Assembly (NCBI GenBank): GCA_016841005.1
Contig: JAEORG010000032.1
Span: forward strand, 1-5,901
Direction of reading: 5' to 3'
DNA length: 5,901 bases
Source of the DNA: Candidatus Thorarchaeota archaeon
Lineage (GTDB): Archaea > Asgardarchaeota > Thorarchaeia > Thorarchaeales > Thorarchaeaceae
The notes below the pieces were generated by a model that saw nothing but the letters and a program-made list of their open reading frames with translations, was not told where the DNA came from and did not search any database. A program made the translations under genes and the position numbers. Below are positions 1 through 5,547 of this stretch, in pieces; the stretch's first letter is position 1; the number at the start of each line of letters is the position of its first letter.

Positions 1-60
1 AAAGAGGCTCGCATGGACTTTCAATCAACACGTCTCATTCCAAAGTGGGTGGCTGAGTAA
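1..60 (+). CDS. Probable C-terminal end of a gene that begins before the window
   Basis: Frame 1 is open from the first base and stops at TAA (58-60), giving the 19-residue tail KEARMDFQSTRLIPKWVAE. No start is expected because the gene would enter from the left. Support comes from the ordinary soluble-protein composition, from the non-coding look of the sequence right after the stop, and from a run of seven T about 105 bases downstream that could end a rightward transcript. The piece is too short to assign a family, and a chance open stretch of 60 bases cannot be excluded. Confidence 0.4.
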   Translation, partial: KEARMDFQSTRLIPKWVAE

Positions 61-118
61 GATTTCCAGGTAAGGCTAGTTATGGTGGTGTGAACAGAAA
101 CCCTACTACTAACTGCAA

Positions 119-173
119 ATTTCACATGATGAAATGCACTGAGACTCATCCTACCCACTCTATTTCTTTTTTT
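119..173 (+). terminator. Candidate T-run terminator for the rightward gene at the left edge
   Basis: A 6-bp hairpin (ATTTCA 119-124 with TGAAAT 130-135, five-base loop) is followed by a pyrimidine-rich stretch ending in seven T at 167-173. Archaeal RNA polymerase can terminate on T-runs without a strong hairpin, so the T7 is the main evidence. The site lies between two converging gene ends, where a terminator is expected. Confidence 0.4.
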
Positions 174-183
174 AAACGATGTT

Positions 184-203
184 TTATGATTCGCACATCA
201 TAA
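184..203. repeat. 7-bp hairpin in the convergent 3' region
   Basis: TTATGAT (184-190) and ATCATAA (197-203) are perfect reverse complements separated by six bases. The hairpin sits between the two converging gene ends and could act on either transcript as a terminator or 3'-stabilising structure. It is AT-rich and short, so a chance origin is possible. Confidence 0.3.
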
Positions 204-222
204 TTGAATATATAGTAGGAAA

Positions 223-234
223 ACGCTAAGGCGT
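223..234 (-). terminator. Small hairpin plus T-run after the metalloprotease stop
   Basis: ACGC (223-226) and GCGT (231-234) pair around a four-base loop. Read on the minus strand the hairpin is followed directly by TTTTCC. It starts about 10 bases after the stop codon of the metalloprotease gene, the usual place for an intrinsic-like terminator. The stem is only 4 bp, so the call is weak. Confidence 0.3.
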
Positions 235-243
235 GAGAAGAAT

Positions 244-2133
244 TCATTTCAATCTCTTATACTGAATAATGACGATAGCTGCGATACCGATGATTCCAAC
301 TCCAATGATGAGATAAGGAATTAGACCTGCGTACGTTGAGGGTTCTACGAGTGAGATATTCTCCAGATTCATGATATAGAAACGATAATGAAGTGTACCA
401 GCTATTTCAGGAGTGAATGGATTCTCTGTGAGCCAATCTTCAATTGTAAACCCATCTACTGCATATCCTGAATGATTCAGGAATATCCTATTTCGCGGCA
501 TTGTTGACCACGCATCCTCAGGAACATCATCCTCTGAGTATAGGCTGGTATTAGCTTCGGTCAGATGACTTCCCCAAAATTGGAGCACTTTGTCATTGTA
601 ATTCTCACTTGTTGAATGAACACCAATTGTAAGATTATATTGGGGACTGGGAAGAAGTGTGCCTTCACAGGTCACGACAACACGTGTTGCATCAATACTT
701 GCTTCAATAGCTGCCGCTAATTCGTCTGCTGCGGGAAAGCCAGGACCGACAATCCAATCTATATGCACATCAAGAGTTGGCGAGTTTTCAGACCAATTAT
801 CAGACTTCCGTGGTTCTGAGAGCTCACTTGAGAGGTTGTCCAATATCTGCTCAGCATTGTAAAACAATGCTTGTAGTTGAGAGTAATCATATAATCTCAG
901 AAACTCAGGAGTGTTTGACAAGCTACCCTCGAGTGCTTCAAGATTGTCCTGTTGAGAAGATGAGAGAGAAAATTCCTCGAAATAGTCGATTTCGTCTTGA
1001 TATCGACCCCAGAGTTGCAGGGCTTGTGCATTGTTTATCAAATCCATATCAAATCTATCAAAGCAGGTAGTTTGTTGATACGCTGCCATAACTGACATAC
1101 AGGAACTTGCTGCCAACCATCCGAACTCTGAGTGGATATCTGTCTGACCTACACAATGTCCCAATTCATGAATTACTGTAGTAGTAATATCTATTCTTGG
1201 GCTATCAGGATGCCCACCATAGAAGTAGGAATACACAGATCGACCATTAAGGCACCATGTATCAATTTCAGGGTATATAGAATCCAACCGACCGAGACCA
1301 CCTACAGCTGCATCGTAGTAAGTCGACCAGAGTGTGTTGTGTTGAAGCATGATTAGCGCGGGAAGGACCATATCTGCACTATAGTATAGTGGATCTGAAG
1401 AGATAATATCATGAATAATTGTATCTGAACGATTCAGGAAGTCATCATCGATCATGACCCGCACATCTTGCGTCTTCTCACTCATCAGATCTGCAAACTC
1501 AGTTGCATTATCATAATTGAACCAGTATAACTTGGCAGTCCATTCTATAAGTGGGAATGCTTCATTCAAGCATGATTCAATTGTGTCTGTATTGATGATC
1601 CACTCGCGGACGTTTGATTCATCATATATTTCATTGAACCCATACATGACTACAAGCGGTACAAATGCTTCAAAGGGTGCATCAAAGTCCTTCACATAAT
1701 CCACAGCTGAATAATTGCGGTCTATGTCGACATTATTCACAGGTCTCTCAAGGCGTCTTGTTGCATTCTCAAAGAGGTAGACCAGTTGCTCTACAAGCTC
1801 TGTATCATTCACTCCTTTTTCATAATCAGGCACTGGCCATCCATATATTGACTCAACCCAATCAGATAGCCAATTAAAGGCTCCAAAATCAAAGAAGTAA
1901 TTTCTACTATCAGAGATGAATCCCCGGAGTGGTAGAGAATTAGGAGCATCAGTCAATGAGAAAAATGGGATCCATTCATCTTCATAGTTCAAGTCAGAGC
2001 TTGACCCTGTATACCAATATGATAATGGGGCATCTTCGTCCGAAACTATTGCTTGTTGTGCTGAAACTACGTTAAGCAAGAGCAACAGACTCAATATCGC
2101 GATAGTTGTGACCTTGAAATCATTCATGGGCAT
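244..2133 (-). CDS. Membrane-anchored extracellular zinc metalloprotease, metzincin-like (HExxHxxGxxD)
   Basis: Predicted surface protease that would hydrolyse peptide bonds with a zinc-bound water; its substrate is unknown. Residue numbers count from the in-frame GTG at 2136. A signal peptide fills about residues 7-26 (hydrophobic core ending VSAQQA). A helical region precedes the signature HELGHCVGQTDIH at 323-335: H323 and H327 bind zinc, E324 is the general base, G330 is conserved, and D333 (or H335) would be the third ligand. SCMSVMAAY (345-353) could be the Met-turn, with M350. Residues from about 390 to 600 form a C-terminal domain I do not recognise. One membrane helix (about 604-624) ends in YKRLK, so the bulk faces outward. 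Eleven N-glycosylation sequons and six cysteines fit an extracellular protein. The gene is divergent from the ATC-hydrolase-like gene. I prefer the ATG at 2133 because a TATA-like box lies 26 bases upstream; GTG 2136 and ATG 2127 are alternatives. The protease call is firm, the subfamily is not. Confidence 0.87.
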   Translation of the reverse strand: MPMNDFKVTTIAILSLLLLLNVVSAQQAIVSDEDAPLSYWYTGSSSDLNYEDEWIPFFSLTDAPNSLPLRGFISDSRNYFFDFGAFNWLSDWVESIYGWPVPDYEKGVNDTELVEQLVYLFENATRRLERPVNNVDIDRNYSAVDYVKDFDAPFEAFVPLVVMYGFNEIYDESNVREWIINTDTIESCLNEAFPLIEWTAKLYWFNYDNATEFADLMSEKTQDVRVMIDDDFLNRSDTIIHDIISSDPLYYSADMVLPALIMLQHNTLWSTYYDAAVGGLGRLDSIYPEIDTWCLNGRSVYSYFYGGHPDSPRIDITTTVIHELGHCVGQTDIHSEFGWLAASSCMSVMAAYQQTTCFDRFDMDLINNAQALQLWGRYQDEIDYFEEFSLSSSQQDNLEALEGSLSNTPEFLRLYDYSQLQALFYNAEQILDNLSSELSEPRKSDNWSENSPTLDVHIDWIVGPGFPAADELAAAIEASIDATRVVVTCEGTLLPSPQYNLTIGVHSTSENYNDKVLQFWGSHLTEANTSLYSEDDVPEDAWSTMPRNRIFLNHSGYAVDGFTIEDWLTENPFTPEIAGTLHYRFYIMNLENISLVEPSTYAGLIPYLIIGVGIIGIAAIVIIQYKRLK

Positions 2134-2155
2134 CACAAAATAGTGAGTGGACGCG

Positions 2156-2163
2156 ATATATTA
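2156..2163 (-). promoter_or_regulatory. TATA-like box for the metalloprotease gene (leaderless start)
   Basis: On the minus strand TAATATAT is centred about 26 bases upstream of the ATG at 2133. That is the normal archaeal distance from TATA box to transcription start, so transcription would begin at or next to the start codon. No Shine-Dalgarno site is present, which fits a leaderless mRNA. This is inferred from spacing and sequence only. Confidence 0.45.
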
Positions 2164-2373
2164 TCAATAGGTTTGTAGCAATGATATCAGGTTCAGCTTT
2201 ATGGAGTTGCTATGCTGGGTATACATGCGAATTCTCACCAATCTCTGGATTCTTGGAGATGCTCGAACTCAGAAGAGAAACGAATTGCAGGGTCCTACAT
2301 TGCAGAGGATTCATATCAGAAAAAATCACATTGGTCTTTGATACGTGCGGCAATTGTTGCTCTGATTTCAAGC

Positions 2374-2380
2374 CTTAAAA
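2374..2380 (+). promoter_or_regulatory. TATA-like box for the ATC-hydrolase-like gene
   Basis: CTTAAAA is centred about 26 bases before the ATG at 2404, which would give a leaderless transcript. There is no ribosome binding site before that ATG. The box is a partial match to the archaeal TATA consensus, so the call is tentative. It supports choosing 2404 over the upstream in-frame ATG at 2212. Confidence 0.4.
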
Positions 2381-2403
2381 GCAATCAATTTTCACGCTGC
2401 ACA

Positions 2404-3144
2404 ATGGCAACCACAAGCAGTTATTATTTCGAAAAGAAGAACCATTGGCTGAAATTTTATCGCAACATTATGGAGAATAAAAGAGTTCAACGCTCTGTGC
2501 TTCAAAAATATTTCACTCCTGAAAAAATAGAAGAACTGAAATCAGACATGCAGCAGCAATTTGAAGAGCTGTTGCCGCAAATCCCAGATTTTGGTAGAAA
2601 GAATATAAGCCAATTCTCAACAGACATGGTCAAGACTGCGCTTTCTTTAGCGTTTTATCGAGTCTTAAAAGAGGAAGGATTTCAACTTCCTGTTATCGGG
2701 CAGATAATCTTTGAAATTGGTGAGGCTTATTATGGAAGCATGAATCCAATAATGAAATTCATAATGCGCAGGTTTTACCTATCTTCATCTACTCATAGGA
2801 AGGCCAAAAAGGCGATAGAACAGAGGAAACTCCCTCTTGATCCTGAAGACTATCATTGTACTTTTGTTGAAGGTGACGAAGAGAATCTCCTTTTTGGTTT
2901 GGACTACACAAACTGTGCAGGTCTCCATTTCCTAAAACACCAGAATGCGTTAGAATTGGCACCATACCTTTGTTTGTGTGATTATCCAATTTACAGAGCA
3001 ATCAATATTGGTTTTAATCGCAGTCAGAATCTTGCGATTGGTGGAACGGCATGCATGTTTCGCTGGTATCGTAATTATCCAACTGAGAAAGGCTGGCCGC
3101 CCGAAGAGGTGTCTGAGTACAAAGACTTCAAATTCAAGGAATAA
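2404..3144 (+). CDS. L-2-amino-thiazoline-4-carboxylic acid hydrolase-like protein
   Basis: Soluble 246-residue protein. The family is named after the Pseudomonas enzyme that opens the thiazoline ring of ATC during L-cysteine formation; the role of archaeal members is not established. The N-terminal half is helical (KIEELKSDMQQQFEELLPQI near 41-60, and a segment from about 72 to 107). The C-terminal half holds the family-like pattern: DYTNCAG (167-173), LCLCDYP (189-195), then FNRSQNLAIGGTACMFRWY (204-222). Conserved-looking residues are N170, C171, C190, C192, D193, R206, C217 and R220. The frame is open back to an ATG at 2212, but the 64 extra residues look non-coding (many Ser, Cys, Trp and His, no domain), the usual family length matches the shorter form, and a TATA-like box is placed for a start at 2404. 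The gene is monocistronic, divergent from the metalloprotease gene and convergent with the next one, so neighbours give no pathway clue. The family call is fairly confident; the substrate is not. Confidence 0.78.
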   Translation: MATTSSYYFEKKNHWLKFYRNIMENKRVQRSVLQKYFTPEKIEELKSDMQQQFEELLPQIPDFGRKNISQFSTDMVKTALSLAFYRVLKEEGFQLPVIGQIIFEIGEAYYGSMNPIMKFIMRRFYLSSSTHRKAKKAIEQRKLPLDPEDYHCTFVEGDEENLLFGLDYTNCAGLHFLKHQNALELAPYLCLCDYPIYRAINIGFNRSQNLAIGGTACMFRWYRNYPTEKGWPPEEVSEYKDFKFKE

Positions 3145-3188
3145 AGCTCGATAAGAAAGCCAAGCAGATTAGTCCTAAGCTTTATTCC
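3138..3188 (+). terminator. 11-bp perfect inverted repeat overlapping the ATC-hydrolase-like stop codon
   Basis: GGAATAAAGCT (3138-3148) and AGCTTTATTCC (3178-3188) are perfect reverse complements with a 29-base spacer. The first arm contains the TAA stop (3142-3144). A second small hairpin follows at once (AATGA 3189-3193 with TCATT 3199-3203). No T-run follows, so this may be a 3'-end processing or stability structure, or a bidirectional terminator between the converging genes. Confidence 0.45.
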
Positions 3189-3318
3189 AATGATCAGCTC
3201 ATTATTCTAATCGATTCATAGACCCAAGCTCAGAGCCTCTTAATGTGCTCCTCAGAGAATACTAATCAAACCGGAAGCGATTGAAGATTCTATTGGAATT
3301 TATATGCTAACCCATTGG

Positions 3319-3330
3319 TTCTCATGAGAA
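3319..3330. repeat. 12-bp perfect palindrome centred near the stop of the 129-residue membrane protein
   Basis: TTCTCATGAGAA reads the same on both strands and includes the TGA stop (complement of 3322-3324). As RNA it could form only a 4-bp stem with a CAUG loop, so it is weak as a hairpin. It could be a protein binding site or a coincidence of coding and stop sequence. Confidence 0.35.
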
Positions 3331-3711
3331 TTGTTTGAATTTCCTGAGATATGTAAGGTCCAGAACCAATAGAAACGCTCCTTGGATAATAATTCCGTAC
3401 CCATTTCCTATGAGAAATTCATCTTGCCCCAACAAAATAAGTGGTAGACCGATGATTGGGTAGATGAAATCCAGACCGATGCTAATAGTCAGTTCCCGTC
3501 TGATCTTTTCAAGAATGTGCTCTTTCCGTCTTAGTAGTACGAACGCGATAACAAGGTTAATCGAACCCCAGAGCATGGCTTCAAGGCCTATTCCTTGGAG
3601 TAGTAGATAAAAAGAGAAGAAGTACAATGCAAAACCAGTTATGATACTTGCCGTGCTCCAAATCAAGAGCGTATTTCCCAGAGTCTTATTGAGAGTCTCA
3701 ATAGATGTCAA
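3322..3711 (-). CDS. Small four-helix membrane protein of unknown function (DUF6992-like pattern)
   Basis: The 129-residue product is an integral membrane protein with hydrophobic segments at about 14-38, 44-60, 75-95 and 100-118 and a short basic C-terminus (YLRKFKQFS). The first half has the layout LxxWxxxxIITGxxxY, then WGSINLVIAF (48-57) followed by charged RRKEH, which resembles the uncharacterised DUF6992 family; I hold that assignment loosely. No catalytic motif is visible. The start is TTG at 3709-3711, fixed by a strong GGAGG 8 bases upstream. The first in-frame ATG is codon 46, too far inside the protein to be the start. The gene lies 235 bases downstream of the CPBP-like gene on the same strand, a gap large enough for its own promoter. 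The intervening stretch holds no convincing gene; AT-rich TATA-like stretches at about 3745-3755 and 3784-3792 are possible promoter elements. A real gene is likely; its function is unknown. Confidence 0.72.
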   Translation of the reverse strand: MTSIETLNKTLGNTLLIWSTASIITGFALYFFSFYLLLQGIGLEAMLWGSINLVIAFVLLRRKEHILEKIRRELTISIGLDFIYPIIGLPLILLGQDEFLIGNGYGIIIQGAFLLVLDLTYLRKFKQFS

Positions 3712-3718
3712 GAACTTC

Positions 3719-3732
3719 GCCTCCTAGAAGGC
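3719..3732 (-). promoter_or_regulatory. Strong Shine-Dalgarno inside a short hairpin, setting a TTG start
   Basis: On the minus strand GGAGG (complement of 3720-3724) lies 8 bases before the TTG at 3711, the best ribosome binding site in the window. It is the 3' side of a near-palindrome, GCCTTCTAGGAGGC, in which GCCU can pair with AGGC. Part of the site could therefore be hidden in the mRNA. Confidence 0.55.
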
Positions 3733-3946
3733 AACTTTCTATTCATATCTAAATTTGTCGTAATGGTTTCCAACTGCTTCGCAATTTTAAGAGGGATATT
3801 GTAGGTGTTTCACCAGAAAATAGGATAGAGACCAACTCGTTTGATTTGAATTCTATTTCGTGGTGTTGACCCATTCAAAGACAGATTTGCTATTTTCTTT
3901 CATTCTCTCGTTCTATGGAATCATTGGGCTGGCTATCCACTTATCA

Positions 3947-4735
3947 TCAAAAGACAAGTAAGAATGGAAGAATCGAGTATCCACTGAAGAGTATGCCCAT
4001 AAAATTGAGATAGAAATGAATGATACCAAGAGGCCACATACTACCAGTTCTACGGTATAGGAAGATGTAACCGATAGGAATGATGAACTGGATGATGAAA
4101 AACAGTTCAGTGAAAATAAACAAGTAATTGCTCTCCAGCAAAAACTTGGCCCAGAATAGAACATGAATCATACCTATCAACATGATATAGAGAGCTCCGC
4201 CTATGAACACCATTACCTTGCGTTTTCGTCCTTCCTTGTAGTATTCTGCAAAGGAGTCAAACGTATAGAGCCAGATCAACTGCTCGGAGAAAGCATTGAT
4301 TGGTGCCCAGATAAGCAGTGTCAGAATCCAGCCGATGGGATTAAGAATCTCAAATCTGATTAAAGTGAACCAAGATATTATGACGAGGATAGTCTGAAGG
4401 ATGAAAAGAACACCAAACAGTGGAGTAGCATAGCTCCTGAACTGCTCTCGTATCTTTCCTCTTTGGAACTTATAGTCAAGACTTCCACGGCGCCATCTCA
4501 CAATAAGAATCGCAAAGATTCCATAGTAAATGAACATCGGAATGAGAGCACCTGTGAAGTCAAAGAGATATCCAGCAACTAAGGGCAGCACAAGTGCTGA
4601 TGTAATTGCTAGTATGAGATCTAACGACTTGGGTTGATACTTTACAAAAACATAATCAGTAGTCAAAGAAAAACCCCACAAAATAATTAACAATAGTGAA
4701 TATTTATTGTATATATGGTTTGCTATGTGAAACAT
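3947..4735 (-). CDS. CPBP/Abi-family (Rce1-like) membrane protein with degraded motif 1
   Basis: The 262-residue product is an integral membrane protein with about eight hydrophobic segments (near 13-32, 39-58, 63-80, 105-122, 133-150, 174-198, 204-226 and 235-260). CPBP proteases such as Rce1 have three motifs: EExxxR, FxxxH and HxxxN. Here motif 1 aligns with SEQLIW (150-155), so the first Glu is Ser and the Arg is Trp while E151 stays. Motif 2 is IGMIH (187-191), keeping H191 but with Ile for Phe. Motif 3 is HFYLN (240-244), complete. The fold assignment is reasonable, but protease activity is doubtful; family members can also be non-catalytic. The gene sits 179 bases downstream of the ICMT-like gene on the same strand. 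The ATG start has no Shine-Dalgarno site; an AT-rich CATATATACAATAAATATT stretch lies just inside the gene and could tempt a later transcription start, but no good later start codon follows it. Confidence 0.7.
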   Translation of the reverse strand: MFHIANHIYNKYSLLLIILWGFSLTTDYVFVKYQPKSLDLILAITSALVLPLVAGYLFDFTGALIPMFIYYGIFAILIVRWRRGSLDYKFQRGKIREQFRSYATPLFGVLFILQTILVIISWFTLIRFEILNPIGWILTLLIWAPINAFSEQLIWLYTFDSFAEYYKEGRKRKVMVFIGGALYIMLIGMIHVLFWAKFLLESNYLFIFTELFFIIQFIIPIGYIFLYRRTGSMWPLGIIHFYLNFMGILFSGYSILPFLLVF

Positions 4736-4801
4736 TGATGCAATAGATCAGAAACGAATCGCTGGGACATAATGCGATATTCGATGCCTTGATAGAACCC
4801 T

Positions 4802-4827
4802 TTCCAATATTCGAGCGGCAATTGGAA
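4802..4827. repeat. 7-bp inverted repeat upstream of the CPBP-like gene
   Basis: TTCCAAT (4802-4808) and ATTGGAA (4821-4827) are perfect reverse complements with a 12-base spacer. The repeat lies about 70-90 bases before the CPBP-like start, where a regulator could bind, and also downstream of the ICMT-like gene, where it could act as a 3' structure. The sequence does not decide between these. Confidence 0.3.
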
Positions 4828-4870
4828 CCAGTTATAGATGATGTTTCATACGTATTTTTAGAGGACTTGT

Positions 4871-4902
4871 GATGTAATTATTCGGACGTTCGAATTTACA
4901 TC
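4871..4902 (-). terminator. Bulged hairpin just after the ICMT-like stop codon
   Basis: GATGTAA (4871-4877) pairs with TTACATC (4896-4902). Inside this lies the near-palindrome ATTCGGACGTTCGAAT (4880-4895, one mismatched pair), separated on one side by a TT bulge (4878-4879). The whole forms a long bulged stem starting 12 bases after the stop of the ICMT-like gene. No T-run follows on the minus strand, so it may be a 3'-stability or processing hairpin rather than a classic terminator. Confidence 0.45.
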
Positions 4903-4914
4903 AATTCAATAGCT

Positions 4915-5523
4915 TCACTGTTTCCTTATTTGAGGAAAGAAACGGCCGGTTCTTTTCATATATTCCGAGTACTCCTCACCAAAGGTCTCGAGAAGCATCC
5001 GTTCTTCTTTTCGTGCTACAAATGGAAATTGAATGAGAATCAGTATGGATAAGCCAATCATTACGAAGTTCGCAGTCAGTAGAGAAACCCCAAAAGAGAA
5101 CATGCTCAAGACTGTGTACATTGGATGACGAACTCTTGCATATGGTCCAACTTTGATCAGTGAATGACTCTCCTTGATCTGTAGACATGCTGAATATTGA
5201 CGGTCAAGTGTTCTGTGAATCCACCAGAGAAATGGTATACTTATGAGAGCCAAGAGAACTCCAATCCAGCGGAAGAATTCTGGAAAGTCAGAAATCTGAG
5301 ACCATGCAAACCAAGGCAGACCCACCAAGTATAGAATTATTGAAGCAAAGTATCCAAGAATTATGATGCTCATGGCGACCTCCGCCTTTCCAAATGGTTT
5401 TCGTTCTTCCACCACATCGGGTGCTTCTCGTTTTGGTTTCACAAATCGATAGTATCCTCTGACACTGAGGAAAAAGGCATAGAGTGCAACAAAGAGCACT
5501 CGATAGAATAATTCATCAGCCAT
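4915..5523 (-). CDS. Isoprenylcysteine carboxyl methyltransferase / PEMT family membrane methyltransferase
   Basis: The 202-residue membrane enzyme is predicted to transfer a methyl group from S-adenosylmethionine to a lipid-like or lipidated acceptor at the membrane. Numbering is from the preferred start. Hydrophobic segments lie at about 5-21, 48-68, 84-102 and a C-terminal pair near 139-170. The family SAM-binding core is intact: GPYARVRHPMY (126-136), with R132, H133, P134 and Y136. The C-terminal pattern also matches: KEERMLLETFGEEYSEYMKR (172-191), with the paired Glu E173/E174 and the FGxxYxxY element, then RFFP. Length and motifs fit prokaryotic ICMT-like proteins; the acceptor is unknown. 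ATG 5523 has GGTG 6 bases upstream, while the in-frame ATG at 5535 has none, so I prefer 5523. The gene is divergent from a TetR-type regulator, with paired operator-like repeats between them, so repression by that regulator is likely. Confidence 0.85.
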   Translation of the reverse strand: MADELFYRVLFVALYAFFLSVRGYYRFVKPKREAPDVVEERKPFGKAEVAMSIIILGYFASIILYLVGLPWFAWSQISDFPEFFRWIGVLLALISIPFLWWIHRTLDRQYSACLQIKESHSLIKVGPYARVRHPMYTVLSMFSFGVSLLTANFVMIGLSILILIQFPFVARKEERMLLETFGEEYSEYMKRTGRFFPQIRKQ

Positions 5524-5529
5524 GCAAGA

Positions 5530-5533
5530 CACC
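5530..5533 (-). promoter_or_regulatory. Ribosome binding site that chooses the ICMT-like start
   Basis: On the minus strand GGTG, part of the archaeal AGGAGGTGA consensus, ends 6 bases before the ATG at 5523. It overlaps the alternative ATG-GTG at 5535, which has no such site. This favours the shorter protein by four residues. Confidence 0.45.
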
Positions 5534-5547
5534 ATCCATAGGGAAAT

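Noticed and set aside
659..1877. Several plus-strand open frames of 60-97 codons
   Set aside because: They lie antisense to the metalloprotease gene, have no recognisable domain or ribosome site, and their sequences look like random translations.
2181..2378. A 65-codon plus-strand open frame
   Set aside because: It overlaps the other open frame ahead of the ATC-hydrolase-like gene in a promoter region, is rich in Cys and has no motif or ribosome site.
2789..3001. A 70-codon minus-strand open frame
   Set aside because: It is antisense to the conserved core of the ATC-hydrolase-like gene and has no motif.
3913..4164. An 83-codon minus-strand open frame
   Set aside because: It is in another frame of the same strand as the CPBP-like gene; its Ser/Phe-rich sequence is an out-of-frame reading of membrane segments.
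4163..4363. A 66-codon plus-strand open frame
   Set aside because: It is antisense to the CPBP-like gene and has no supporting signal.
4976..5188. A 70-codon minus-strand open frame
   Set aside because: It is an alternative frame inside the ICMT-like gene, whose own frame carries the conserved GPYxxxRHPxY motif.
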